This document shows positions 18,143 to 26,293 of a stretch of DNA of 64,000 nucleotides, one piece after another. A program made the position numbers and the translations under genes. The stretch comes from DATHWB01 sp040880725. Lineage in GTDB: Bacteria > Actinomycetota > Acidimicrobiia > Spongiisociales > ZC4RG35. Within the stretch, counting starts at the first letter, position 1, and each line of letters starts with the position of its first letter. The notes beneath the pieces are model-generated. The model worked only from the letters and a program-made list of their open reading frames with translations, did not search any database and was not told the origin of the DNA. Location: the NCBI GenBank assembly GCA_040880725.1, contig JBBDHV010000037.1, positions 32,517 to 96,516 of the forward strand, read 5' to 3'.

Positions 18143-18861
18143 GCGGACTGCGGGGAGCGGTGTCGTTTCTCACCCGAGTGCCCATCGGAGACGACGGCGA
18201 AGATCCCGGATCATCGATACCGTGGTTTCCGATCGTGGGACTCGGCGTGGGGGCGGTCGCCGGACTGGCGTACTGGGGTGTCTCGGTCGTCACCGGATCG
18301 AGCTTCGCGTCGGCGGTCGTGGCTGTCGGCGTCGCCGTTGCAACGACGGGGGCGTTTCACGAAGACGGACTGGCGGACACCTTCGACGGGCTCTCGTCGA
18401 TTCGCACGAGAGAGCGGCAGCTGGAGATCATGCGCGACTCCCGATTGGGGACGTTCGGAGTGGCAGCCCTGGTCCTCGTGCTCCTGGCCAGGGTGGTGTT
18501 GGTGGCCGATCTGGCAGCGGATGTCTCGGCCGTGGTGACATTGGCGTGGCTCCACGCCCTGTCGCGGGGAGTCGTGATCGGGATCATGCCCTGGGCACGC
18601 GCCGCCTCCACCGAGGGCTCCGGTGTGGTCCACCTCACCGATGTTCGACGTGTGCAGGCAGTGATCGTTGCTGTCGCGGTCGTTGGCGTCGGATGGTGGG
18701 TCGTGGGGTCGCGCCTCCCCATGGTGATGGTTGGAGCGCTCGTGGGTCCGCTGGGGACCTGGGCGTGGGCTCACCGTCGGATCGGCGGGGTCACCGGTGA
18801 TGTGCTGGGCGCCTGGCAGCAGTTGGCCCTCGTCGGTGGCCTGGCGCTGGTGTCGGCGTGA
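18139..18861 (+). CDS. cobS: Adenosylcobinamide-GDP ribazoletransferase (cobalamin synthase)
   Basis: A 240-residue membrane enzyme with about six hydrophobic segments. The active-site motif FHEDGLADTFDGL and the later TGDVLGAWQQ are diagnostic of CobS. It joins adenosylcobinamide-GDP with alpha-ribazole (phosphate) at the membrane, the last assembly step. GTG 18139 overlaps the cobT stop. Confidence 0.92.
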   Translation: MSGLRGAVSFLTRVPIGDDGEDPGSSIPWFPIVGLGVGAVAGLAYWGVSVVTGSSFASAVVAVGVAVATTGAFHEDGLADTFDGLSSIRTRERQLEIMRDSRLGTFGVAALVLVLLARVVLVADLAADVSAVVTLAWLHALSRGVVIGIMPWARAASTEGSGVVHLTDVRRVQAVIVAVAVVGVGWWVVGSRLPMVMVGALVGPLGTWAWAHRRIGGVTGDVLGAWQQLALVGGLALVSA

Positions 18862-19400
18862 CGGCGCGAGTCTCGTTCGTGCGCCACGGCCAGACGGACT
18901 GGAACGTCGACCACCGACTGTTGGGCTGGACGGACCTTCCCCTCAACCTCGAGGGCGAGCGACAGGCGAGGCTGCTCGGCGCGGCCGTGGAGATCTCCCG
19001 ATACACCGGCGTCTGGAGCTCTGACCTTCGTCGAGCATCTGACACCGCCCGGCTGGCGGGCTGGGATGCCGCTCCCGACGCTCGGTTGCGAGAGATCGAT
19101 TTCGGGCAGATCGAGGGTCACACCTGGGCAGAACTCGACACCGACGTCCGCGCCGGCCTCTTGAAGTTCGACGGCTTCATCGCACCCGGCGGGGAAGCGG
19201 TCGCCGGGTTCGTGGCGCGGGTCGGCGACTTTCTCGACGGGCTCGTCCCCGGATCACATCTGGCGGTCACTCACGGCGGGGTGATCCGCGCGGCGCTCCG
19301 GGTGTGTGGGGAGACCGGATCGTTTCCGGGTCACGGGGTGATCTACACCGTCGACTGGACTCGGAGAACGCTGCTCGCCGTTCAGACGCCGACGGTCTGA
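18858..19400 (+). CDS. cobC: Histidine phosphatase, probable alpha-ribazole phosphatase
   Basis: A 180-residue histidine phosphatase. The N-terminal RHG motif is in SFVRHGQTDWN, and the second catalytic His is in AVTHGGVIRAAL. The acid residue region is LREIDFGQIEGHTW. The fold is shared with phosphoglycerate mutases, but being the last overlapping gene of a cobalamin operon supports removal of the phosphate from alpha-ribazole phosphate or cobalamin phosphate. GTG overlaps the cobS stop. Its 3' end overlaps the convergent acetyltransferase gene by 19 bases. Confidence 0.85.
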   Translation: MTARVSFVRHGQTDWNVDHRLLGWTDLPLNLEGERQARLLGAAVEISRYTGVWSSDLRRASDTARLAGWDAAPDARLREIDFGQIEGHTWAELDTDVRAGLLKFDGFIAPGGEAVAGFVARVGDFLDGLVPGSHLAVTHGGVIRAALRVCGETGSFPGHGVIYTVDWTRRTLLAVQTPTV

Positions 19401-19873
19401 GACCGGCGTTCCATCAGCACGACGTTGTGCCATCTGTCATTCACATGACCGATGCGCTCGCGCACCCCGACGACCCGGAACCCCACCGCCTCGTGGATGT
19501 GGATGCTGACGGAGTTCTCTTCGAAGATCTGTGCCTGCAGGGTCCAGAAGCCCTCCTCTTCGGACTTCGCAACGAGGGCTTCGAGCAACTGCCGGCCCAG
19601 CTTCTTTCCTCGGGCGTCTTCCGCCACGTAGATCGACAGCTCTGCCACCCCGCCCCATGCACAGCGGCCGGTCACCGGTGTGAGGGCAGCCCAGGCGACG
19701 ACCTCTCCGTCGTCGGTGGCCACCACCCTGCAGCGGTCGAGGTGCGCGGTGTCCCAGGAGATCCACGACGGCGCGGTCGTGTCCAGTGTGGCAGTACCAG
19801 TGGCGATCCCGTCTTCGTAAATGCGGTGGATCGCCGGCCAGTCGGTCGGCGCCATGGCGCGTACAGATGGCAT
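19382..19873 (-). CDS. GNAT-family N-acetyltransferase (phosphinothricin acetyltransferase-like)
   Basis: A 163-residue GNAT protein. ATG 19873 is chosen because the fold begins immediately (MPSVRAMAPTDWPAIHRIYEDGIATGTAT). The acetyl-CoA loop is in AELSIYVAEDARGKKLGRQLL. The pattern up to GFRVVGVRERIG and WHNVVLMERR matches the phosphinothricin/methionine-derivative acetyltransferase subgroup. The natural substrate is not certain. It is convergent with cobC and is not part of that operon. Confidence 0.82.
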   Translation of the reverse strand: MPSVRAMAPTDWPAIHRIYEDGIATGTATLDTTAPSWISWDTAHLDRCRVVATDDGEVVAWAALTPVTGRCAWGGVAELSIYVAEDARGKKLGRQLLEALVAKSEEEGFWTLQAQIFEENSVSIHIHEAVGFRVVGVRERIGHVNDRWHNVVLMERRSQTVGV

Positions 19874-19969
19874 GTCCTGAAAGCTTAGGCACGCCGCGGA
19901 GACGGTCGAGTGGACCCCGTGTTCGGGTCGCCGTTGACACGGCAGGTGTCCAGCAGGGATCATGGGTCC

Positions 19970-20119
19970 ATGTTTCGTCCATCCGGGGTCATCGCCGGAC
20001 CTGTCACAGACGTGATGCTCGATCTCGGGATCCGGCTCGAGTTCCTGGTCCCCTCCGTCGCCATCCTCTCGATGGCTGCGGGAATCCTCGCCGCTCGGAT
20101 CATCGACCGTCGTCGGTGA
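19970..20119 (+). CDS. Possible small membrane protein
   Basis: An open frame of 49 codons starting MFRPSGVIAGPV. It ends with a hydrophobic stretch (FLVPSVAILSMAAGILAARI) and a basic tail, as a single-pass small membrane protein would. It overlaps the convergent gene at 20100 by 20 bases. There is no clear ribosome-binding site and no known relative is recognised, so it may be chance. Confidence 0.25.
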   Translation: MFRPSGVIAGPVTDVMLDLGIRLEFLVPSVAILSMAAGILAARIIDRRR

Positions 20120-20471
20120 CCTTCCGGTTCGGGACGACCCGCACGTAGCAGTCGATCAGCCGGGAGAACGGGAACCACTGCCATCCGTACTTGTCGGAGA
20201 GTGCAGACTCTGCGGCCACCGCCTCGTGACCTCCCAGGATCTCCGCGCAACCGTCGGTGTAGTCGCGGCGCTCCAAGCCCCGATAGTTCGCGGCGGCGAA
20301 TCGCACGGCCGGCTCGGCACGAATCCGCCTGACCTTCCCTGAGTCGGTGTGAGTACCGAAGACGAACCCGTCTTCGAAGGAGGCGAACCACACGGGGGTG
20401 GCAACGGGCCCACCGGAGTGTCGGAAGGTCTGCACGCTCACAAAACGCTCACCGTCGAGATGCTCGATCAC
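20100..20471 (-). CDS. PPOX-class (F420-type) oxidoreductase
   Basis: A protein of about 123 residues with the split-barrel flavin/F420 fold. RFVSVQTFRHSGGPVATPVWFA and SGKVRRIRAEPAVRFA match the PPOX-class F420-dependent family of actinobacteria. The end KYGWQWFPFSRL is also typical. Such enzymes reduce or oxidise small molecules with F420 or flavin; the substrate is unknown. GTG 20471 places the start 17 bases after the stop of the upstream gene on the same strand, so the two are probably co-transcribed. Confidence 0.75.
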   Translation of the reverse strand: MIEHLDGERFVSVQTFRHSGGPVATPVWFASFEDGFVFGTHTDSGKVRRIRAEPAVRFAAANYRGLERRDYTDGCAEILGGHEAVAAESALSDKYGWQWFPFSRLIDCYVRVVPNRKVTDDGR

Positions 20472-20487
20472 CGTCGTGGCCGCGAGA

Positions 20488-21558
20488 TCATGGACGACGT
20501 GTCGAGGCGAGTTCGAGGAGTTGGGCAGCTCCGTCGCCCATGATCTCGAAGCGTTCGTCTGCGGTCTGGCCGCGCCGCCACCGGATGTAGATCTGCTGGA
20601 GCACCACCGCCAGTTTGAACGTCCCGAACACGACATACCAGTCGACGTGGGTGAGATCGAACCCCGACGCCCTGCCATAGCGTTCGATGGCGGCGGCACG
20701 CGGCAGCCATCCGGGCGTGAATGTCGGCATTGTGTTGAGAGACGATGGTGCTTCCCCCGGGTCGTACCAGACGGACATCAGGGTGCCGAGGTCGGCGAAC
20801 GCGTCGCCCCGAGTGCACATGTCCCAGTCGTAGACCGCGACACATCGGCCGGGATCGTCCGGGCCAACCGCGAGATTGTCGAGCCGCCAATCGTTGTGGA
20901 GCAGTGTGACCGGTCCCGGGGGAGGCAGGTTCGACGCCAGCCACCCAGCCAGCTCCGTCGCCAGAGGGTTTTCCGTGTGTTTGGCCTTCTCCCATCGTCC
21001 GGTCCAGCCTTCCACCTGTCGCTGCAGGAACCCGTCAGGATGCCCGAGATCACCGAGTCCGGCCTCGGCGGGATCGACGGCGTGGAACTCGGCAAGCGTG
21101 TCGACGACGACCTCCGACAGCGCCCGGTTGGCGGCTGGATCCTTGCCAGAGCCGAACTCGGGCGGCACCACTCCTTGGACGACGACGCCGTGCAGACGCT
21201 CCATCACGAAGAACGGGGCTCCGATCACGGACTCGTCGTCACAGAACACGAATGCCCGCGCCGCCTTCGGGAACGCCTGCCACAGCGTCGACAGGACCCG
21301 GTATTCCCTGGCCATGTCGTGGGCGCCGGGCGCCACAGGACCGAGGGGTGGGCGGCGCAACACGTACTCGACCGCCTCGCCACCGTCGCCGTATCGGAGC
21401 AGATAGGTGAGGTTCGCCTTGCCCCGGGAGAACTGACGGACGGTCAGCTCCCCGTCAGATCCCGGCAACCGGCCTTCGAGGTAGGCGTGGAGTTGTCCGG
21501 TGTCGAAGCCCTCGTCTGCGCGGACTTCGATGTGTTCGGGCAGGGGTGAGACACTCAC
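20488..21558 (-). CDS. Phosphotransferase (APH) family protein
   Basis: A 356-residue kinase-like protein. The nucleotide-binding N-lobe includes RQFSRGKANLTYLL and VLRRPPLG. The catalytic loop is LLHNDWRLDNLAV with the Asp and Asn of Brenner's motif, and the metal-binding Asp is in AVYDWDMCTRGDAFADLG. This pattern is that of the APH-like proteins often found with acyl-CoA metabolism genes (ACAD10/11-like N-domain) rather than antibiotic-resistance kinases. The PPOX gene follows closely on the same strand. Confidence 0.82.
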   Translation of the reverse strand: MSVSPLPEHIEVRADEGFDTGQLHAYLEGRLPGSDGELTVRQFSRGKANLTYLLRYGDGGEAVEYVLRRPPLGPVAPGAHDMAREYRVLSTLWQAFPKAARAFVFCDDESVIGAPFFVMERLHGVVVQGVVPPEFGSGKDPAANRALSEVVVDTLAEFHAVDPAEAGLGDLGHPDGFLQRQVEGWTGRWEKAKHTENPLATELAGWLASNLPPPGPVTLLHNDWRLDNLAVGPDDPGRCVAVYDWDMCTRGDAFADLGTLMSVWYDPGEAPSSLNTMPTFTPGWLPRAAAIERYGRASGFDLTHVDWYVVFGTFKLAVVLQQIYIRWRRGQTADERFEIMGDGAAQLLELASTRRP

Positions 21559-21602
21559 AGTCCATCGAGGCTACCCGGTACGCTCCGGAGCCCTTGAGCG
21601 AC

Positions 21603-22208
21603 ATGGCAATCATCGACCCAGCGGCCGAAGAGCCGATCGACGCCTACAAACTCCTCATCGGGCTGGTGGTTCCCCGGCCCATCGGATGGATCGGCACGGT
21701 CAGCGCGGCCGGTGTGCGGAACCTGGCGCCGTTCTCGTTCTTCAATGCGGTGGCCGCCACCCCGCCGACCGTGTTGTTCTCGCCACTCATGCAGGGCGGT
21801 GGACCCAAGAACACCCTGGCAAACGTCGAGGAATCGGGCGAGTTCACCGTCAACATGGTCTCTCACGACCTGGCCGAGCAGATGAACGTGACGTCCGGCA
21901 GATATGGCGCCGATGTCGATGAGTTCGAGGTCGCAGGGCTGACACCGCTGGCCGGAGACAAGGTGGGCGCTCCGTATGTCGCAGAGGCGAAGGCGACCCT
22001 CGAATGCCGGGTCACTCAACTCGTTCCTGTCGGGCGGCCCCCCATGAACTCGACGCTGGTCATCGGCGAGGTCGTGCTCTTCCGCATCCGAGAGGACCTC
22101 TTGGACGGCACCCGGGTCGACCAGGCCGGACTCGACCTGATCGGCCGCATGGGTGGACCCAACTACACGACGACGCGTGACATCTTCGGGATGAAACGCC
22201 CGACCTGA
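21603..22208 (+). CDS. Flavin reductase-like domain protein
   Basis: A 201-residue flavin reductase-like protein (DIM6/NTAB type). Family features are VVPRPIGWIGTVSAAGVRNLAPFSFFN near the N-terminus, then PPTVLFS and SGEFTVNMVS, which form the FMN site. ATG 21603 is the start because the conserved fold begins within 20 residues; the open frame upstream is in the intergenic region. It is divergent from the phosphotransferase gene and convergent with the broken oxidase gene. The reaction is unknown. Confidence 0.8.
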   Translation: MAIIDPAAEEPIDAYKLLIGLVVPRPIGWIGTVSAAGVRNLAPFSFFNAVAATPPTVLFSPLMQGGGPKNTLANVEESGEFTVNMVSHDLAEQMNVTSGRYGADVDEFEVAGLTPLAGDKVGAPYVAEAKATLECRVTQLVPVGRPPMNSTLVIGEVVLFRIREDLLDGTRVDQAGLDLIGRMGGPNYTTTRDIFGMKRPT

Positions 22209-22211
22209 CGG

Positions 22212-23494
22212 TCAGGAAGCGAAGTCGAGGCCGTGCGACATCACGTCGGCGGGATCGTACGCGGACTTCAGTTGCCTCATCCGTTCCGCCGAGCTGACGC
22301 CCGCCGCCGACTGGCTGCGACGGTTGTCACCGTCGAGAAAGTTCAAGAACACACCACCGGTCCGCTCGGCAGAGAGCTCGGACAGCACGGAGTCCAGGTT
22401 GGCGAGGAGAGCCGCATTCGCGCCCGGAGTCGGCGCGCCCCCGCCCATCGTCAGGATGAGTTCGGCGTCTCCAGCGTGTGTGTGACGAGTACCTCGATCG
22501 CGTGGTCGGAGAACTCCCGGAGCCAGCCGCCGCTCATCCGGCCTGCGGACGGATTGACAGGATCGCCGGCGATGGTCGCGACCTCGGTGAACGGCATCGT
22601 CTTCCAGTCGTCGATCTCCGGCCGACGCCAGTGCCGCCAGTACGCGAGCAGCCGCTCGCCTGCCTCCGGATCGCCGGCGTAGCAGCCGCGCACCATCACG
22701 AATGACCGGCCGCGCAGGTGCGCGGGGATGTGGTCGAAGGCCGGGAACGTCTTGGTGACCACCGATGAGCTGAGCTCGTTGGGGACCGTCGGGATCCAGT
22801 CCCGCCAACGGGCGAGCACTTCGCGCCCCATCTCCGCTGGGTAGAGGAGGTTTCCGCCGTAGACGGTGGACACCTCGAACATCCGGACCTCCATCGAGGT
22901 CACGATGACGAGCGAGCCGGCCCCTCCGCCGCGCAGGCCCCAGAAGAGCTCGGGGTTCTCTTCGGCACTGACCCGCATCAGCCGTCCGTCGACCGTGACG
23001 ACTTCGAACGACACCACGCTGTCGGAGGCCAAACCGTGGAGGCGGGCGAGCCAGCCGAGGCCGCCACCAAGGGTGTACCCCACGGCGCCGACGTTCGGCG
23101 AGGATCCGAGCAGGGGAGCGAGCCCGTGTTTCTGGGCGGCTTCGAGGACCGGGCCCCACTGCACTCCGGCGCCGAGCCGGCAGACGGATGCATCAGGGTC
23201 GATGTCGACCGAGTCGAGGCGATGGGTGAGGATCAACAGTCCTCCGGTGACCGGGCGGGCGACCCCGTGTCCGGTCGCTTGGACTCCCACAGTCAGGCCG
23301 CGAGCCTTGGCGAATTGGACCAACTCGACGACGTCTGCCGCTGACTCGGGAATGCCCACGAAGGCCGGCGAGTGACGGTGGGCACGGTTCCACGGCAGGG
23401 CGACGTCATCGAAGCCGGGATCGCCCGGTTCGAGGATCAGTGGGGTGAGTCGGGTTCCTCCGGCGGTGGACTGCCAGGTGGCGAGCATGGTCAT
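22212..23494 (-). pseudogene. FAD-linked (BBE-type) oxidase, frameshifted near 22480
   Basis: The N-terminal frame (ATG 23494, stop at 22451) encodes a FAD-binding oxidase with PAFVGIPESAADVVELVQFAKARG, GVQATGHG, and GYTLGGGLGWLARLHGL. The C-terminal frame, open to a stop at 22212, carries the rest of the family: GDAELILTMGGG and the closing SAYDPADVM of berberine-bridge-type enzymes. The two frames meet at a GT/CA dinucleotide run at 22476-22484. Removing one CA from the coding strand restores VTHAGDAELILT and one protein of about 427 residues. It may be a real mutation, a phase-variable tract, or an assembly error. AAGGGA lies upstream of ATG 23494. Confidence 0.75.
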
Positions 23495-23599
23495 GTGGTG
23501 TTCTCCCTTCAATGCGAGATCTCAGACGTCGTCCGTCGCTTCGCGGTTCCAGCGTTCTCGCATCCGAGGACACGGTCGGGCGGTCCGTACACTTCCCTT

Positions 23600-24097
23600 G
23601 TGCTCTACCTCCACGATCCTGACGCCTTCGGCGAGCTTCTCCCAGAGGAACCGGCGTTCCGCGCCGACCAGATGCGCGAGTGGTTGTACGACCATCCGGT
23701 GCTCTCCGTGGCGGAGATGACCAACCTGCCGGCGAGTCTGCGGGAGCGGCTGGCCGGCGACCTCTGGCCGTTCACGGTCGACGTGGAACAGACCGGCGAC
23801 CAGGGGCGCACGGTGAAGTGGCTCTTCCGCGCCGGTGACGGTGTGGGAATCGAGGCCGTGTTGATGGGATACGAGGATCGCACCACTCTCTGCATCTCCA
23901 GTCAGGCGGGCTGTGCCCTCGCCTGCACATTCTGCGCTACCGGACAGTACGGATTCGAGAGAAATCTCGACGCAGGCGAGATCGTCGCTCAGGTGGCGTA
24001 CGCCAAGGCATTCCTCGCGTCACATGGCCTACCCGGCTCCCCCTCCACCCTGACCAACGTCGTCTTCATGGGGATGGGCGAGCCGCTCTGCGCCTGA
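23600..24097 (+). pseudogene. Truncated second copy of rlmN
   Basis: GTG 23600 opens a frame of 165 residues starting VLYLHDPDAFGELLPEEPAFRADQMREWLY. It aligns along its whole length with the first half of the intact RlmN at 24173-25231, including CALACTFCATGQYGFERN with the iron-sulfur cysteines. After GMGEPL the frame ends in CA and a stop, where the intact protein continues ANFDRV. The second half, with the substrate-methylating Cys, is missing, so it cannot act as RlmN. It lies in inverted orientation to the intact gene, end facing end. Confidence 0.8.
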
Positions 24098-24172
24098 ACT
24101 ACAACGCGTTCGAGTGAGGCTCGAAGAACCTCTGGAGTCCCTTCGTGACCTGTTGGACGGCGAGGGACTCGA

Positions 24173-25228
24173 TCAGGCGGGTGAGATGTGAAGCCGGTTG
24201 CGGCGGGGAGCTTCCAGGGCTCGCAGCTGACCGCACGCGGCGTCGATGTCCGCCCCGCGCGTGTTCCGCACGGTGACGTTGACGTCCTCGGCCAGCAGCA
24301 TCTCCACAAACGCCGCAATGCGATCCGGGTGGGATGGTCGCATTGGTGACAGCGGGGTGGCGTTGAGGGCGATCAAGTTGACGTGCGCTCGCAGACGATG
24401 AGCGAGCGCCGCCAGTTTGTGGGCCTGATCTGCCGTGTCGTTGACACCGTCGATCATCGTCCACTCCAGCGAAACCCTCCTTCCCTTCCGTTCGAAGTAC
24501 TCCGAGGCGGCGGCTTCGACGTCGGCTAGCGGGTACCGCCTGTTCAAGGGGACGAGTTGGGAGCGCAGTTCATCGTCGGCGGCGTGAATGCTCACCGCGA
24601 GGTTGACCTGCCACGGCTCCGCTGCCAGCCGTCGCATCCCTGGGACCATGCCGACGGTCGAGACGGTGATCGAGCGGGCGCCCATGTTCATCCCTTCGAT
24701 CATGCGACGAAGCGCCTCCCTCACCCGATCGAAGTTCGCGAGTGGTTCTCCCATTCCCATGAAAACCACATTCGTCAGGGCGGAGGGTGATCCGGGGAGG
24801 CCGGAAGTCGCCAGGAACGCCTTGGCATAGGCGACCTGGGCGACGATCTCCCCGGCGTCGAGGTTGCGTTCGAAGCCGTACTGACCCGTCGCACAGAACG
24901 TGCAGGCGAGGGCGCACCCGGCCTGAGAAGAGAGGCACAGGGTCGTGCGATCCGCGTACCCCATCAAGACCGCCTCGATCCCCACTCCGTCGCCGGCGCG
25001 GAACAGCCACTTCACGGTCCGTCCGTGATCACCCGACTGCTCGATGTCGACGGTGAACGGCCACAACTCGTCCCGCCACTGCTCCCTGAGCTCGAGCGGG
25101 AGGTTCGTCATCTCGTCCACGGTCAGCACCGGCGTGGTGTACAGCCACTCCCGCAACTGGTCGGCGCGGTACGCAGGCTGATCTGGCGGTATCACGTCAG
25201 CAAGCGTCTCGGGCGGGTGAAGGTACAT
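24173..25228 (-). CDS. rlmN: Dual-specificity 23S rRNA/tRNA adenine-C2 methyltransferase
   Basis: A radical-SAM methyltransferase of about 351 residues. The CX3CX2C cluster motif is CALACTFC (about residues 105-112), after the conserved GVGIEAVLM. Downstream are NVVFMGMGEPLANFDRV and the second catalytic Cys in DIDAACGQL. RlmN methylates C2 of A2503 in 23S rRNA and A37 in some tRNAs. Starts GTG 25231 and ATG 25228 are adjacent. A truncated paralogue lies just downstream in opposite orientation. Confidence 0.92.
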   Translation of the reverse strand: MYLHPPETLADVIPPDQPAYRADQLREWLYTTPVLTVDEMTNLPLELREQWRDELWPFTVDIEQSGDHGRTVKWLFRAGDGVGIEAVLMGYADRTTLCLSSQAGCALACTFCATGQYGFERNLDAGEIVAQVAYAKAFLATSGLPGSPSALTNVVFMGMGEPLANFDRVREALRRMIEGMNMGARSITVSTVGMVPGMRRLAAEPWQVNLAVSIHAADDELRSQLVPLNRRYPLADVEAAASEYFERKGRRVSLEWTMIDGVNDTADQAHKLAALAHRLRAHVNLIALNATPLSPMRPSHPDRIAAFVEMLLAEDVNVTVRNTRGADIDAACGQLRALEAPRRNRLHISPA

Positions 25229-25238
25229 CACGGTCGTG

Positions 25239-25256
25239 ATTGTACGAGGTACCTCG
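25239..25256 (-). promoter_or_regulatory. Possible rlmN promoter with overlapping palindrome
   Basis: Read on the minus strand, TACAAT (25244-25239) resembles a -10 box and sits 7 bases before GTG 25231, which would make the transcript nearly leaderless. No Shine-Dalgarno sequence is visible, which fits. CGAGGTACCTCG at 25245-25256 is a perfect 12-bp palindrome touching the -10 box and could be an operator. No well-spaced -35 box is seen. Confidence 0.35.
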
Positions 25257-25528
25257 ACTCACCCACCTCCAGGTCAAGCCGGGTGGCGGGCAGGTGCGTG
25301 CACAGGGACGTCGAGTCGTAGGGGACGACATGGGTCAACCAGTGGTCACCGCCGGGAGCGCCATTCCGTCGGAATCGCCAGCGTGGAACCGATCTCGTGA
25401 CTCAAACGTCCGCTGAGTGAAGATGTCCGTGATGGAAGAACCTGAGAATCTGCGCCATGCCCGATTTGAGTCGTTCCGAGTTCGGGTAGTCCGTCGAGAG
25501 AGGCAGCTTCCACAGCCAAGGTTTATTT
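25257..25528. other. Intergenic stretch without a recognised gene
   Basis: No convincing coding frame is seen on either strand between the rlmN promoter region and the inverted repeat at 25529. Confidence 0.5.
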
Positions 25529-25589
25529 CGACCTGGGTTCGATCGTCGCTTGCGGGAGGTTTCAGTTCCCGATGATCGAACCCAGGTCG
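25529..25589. repeat. 20-bp inverted repeat, one mismatch
   Basis: Arms at 25529-25548 and 25570-25589 pair with one mismatch around a 21-base loop. It lies 15 bases past the stop of the membrane-protein gene at 25605 (minus strand), where a transcription stop is expected. No T-run follows on either strand, so a factor-independent terminator is not certain. Confidence 0.5.
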
Positions 25590-25604
25590 ACGTCGCTGCG
25601 GTTG

Positions 25605-26288
25605 CTACTGGCTGGTGTCGACGTTGAGGCCGCGCCTTTCGATGACCTCTCCATCGTTGAGCAGTTGGACTTCGGCGGTGTCGGCTCCGGCTGGGAGTTC
25701 GATCACGGCGAACTGCTTGCCCGATCCGGGTATAGCGAATGGTGCCACTTCGACCGTTGGGCTGTCGTCGAGGACAACTGACACCGTGTCGAATAGCTCA
25801 CCGGTCAAGTCGACGAAAAGCAAGTGTTGTCCGTCTGGGGTCGTGAAAGCGATGGCGTCCATGATGATGGTGTCGGTGGCGTCGTCTGGCCAGGTGACAC
25901 ATCCAGAGGGGCCGAATCCGTTCGCCTCGTCGGGTCCCTCGTCCGGTGAGAACTTGTGGCAAACCTTCCAACTTGTCGCGAGCTCATTGTTGGCTTCCTG
26001 GCCGACGATCAGCTGCCAGCCGTCGCCTGAGAATGGAGGTTCGTCGAGGTTGCCGCTCTCGAAGACCCCTCCGATGGCTGCAGTCGCTCCGAGTAGGACC
26101 ATTGTGGCTGCGGCGAGCAGGGTTCGTCTGAGTCTCTTGGCGCGGGTGCGTGTCTTCGATCCTGTGTTGTTCATGCCGATGATCTCCTCTACCAGGGCCT
26201 CGGATGAGGCCATGTCGGGTTCGTCGGGCATCCGATCCGGATCGGGAACCGGGTTGGCCAGTCGGATCAGTTCGAATGGGTCGCTCAT
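25605..26288 (-). CDS. Single-pass membrane protein paired with ECF sigma factor
   Basis: A 227-residue protein starting MSDPFELIRLANPVPDPDRMPDEPD. The cytoplasmic part (about 1-55) carries a basic stretch (RTRAKRLRRTL), one transmembrane helix lies at about 55-75, and the exported part includes two Cys residues (VCHKFSP and SGCVTWP) that may form a disulfide. It starts 5 bases after the sigma-factor stop. The arrangement suggests an anti-sigma factor that senses something outside the membrane. No zinc-binding anti-sigma motif is present. The N-terminal LANPVPDP pattern recurs in many actinobacterial sigma-linked proteins, as far as I can recall. Confidence 0.65.
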   Translation of the reverse strand: MSDPFELIRLANPVPDPDRMPDEPDMASSEALVEEIIGMNNTGSKTRTRAKRLRRTLLAAATMVLLGATAAIGGVFESGNLDEPPFSGDGWQLIVGQEANNELATSWKVCHKFSPDEGPDEANGFGPSGCVTWPDDATDTIIMDAIAFTTPDGQHLLFVDLTGELFDTVSVVLDDSPTVEVAPFAIPGSGKQFAVIELPAGADTAEVQLLNDGEVIERRGLNVDTSQ

Positions 26289-26293
26289 GCGTC

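Noticed and set aside
20398..21549. Plus-strand frame of 383 codons opposite the phosphotransferase
   Set aside because: No protein pattern; the minus strand holds an intact kinase-like gene with all motifs.
23372..23599. Longer start for the truncated rlmN copy
   Set aside because: The frame is open to 23372, but this part overlaps the oxidase N-terminus on the other strand and does not match RlmN.
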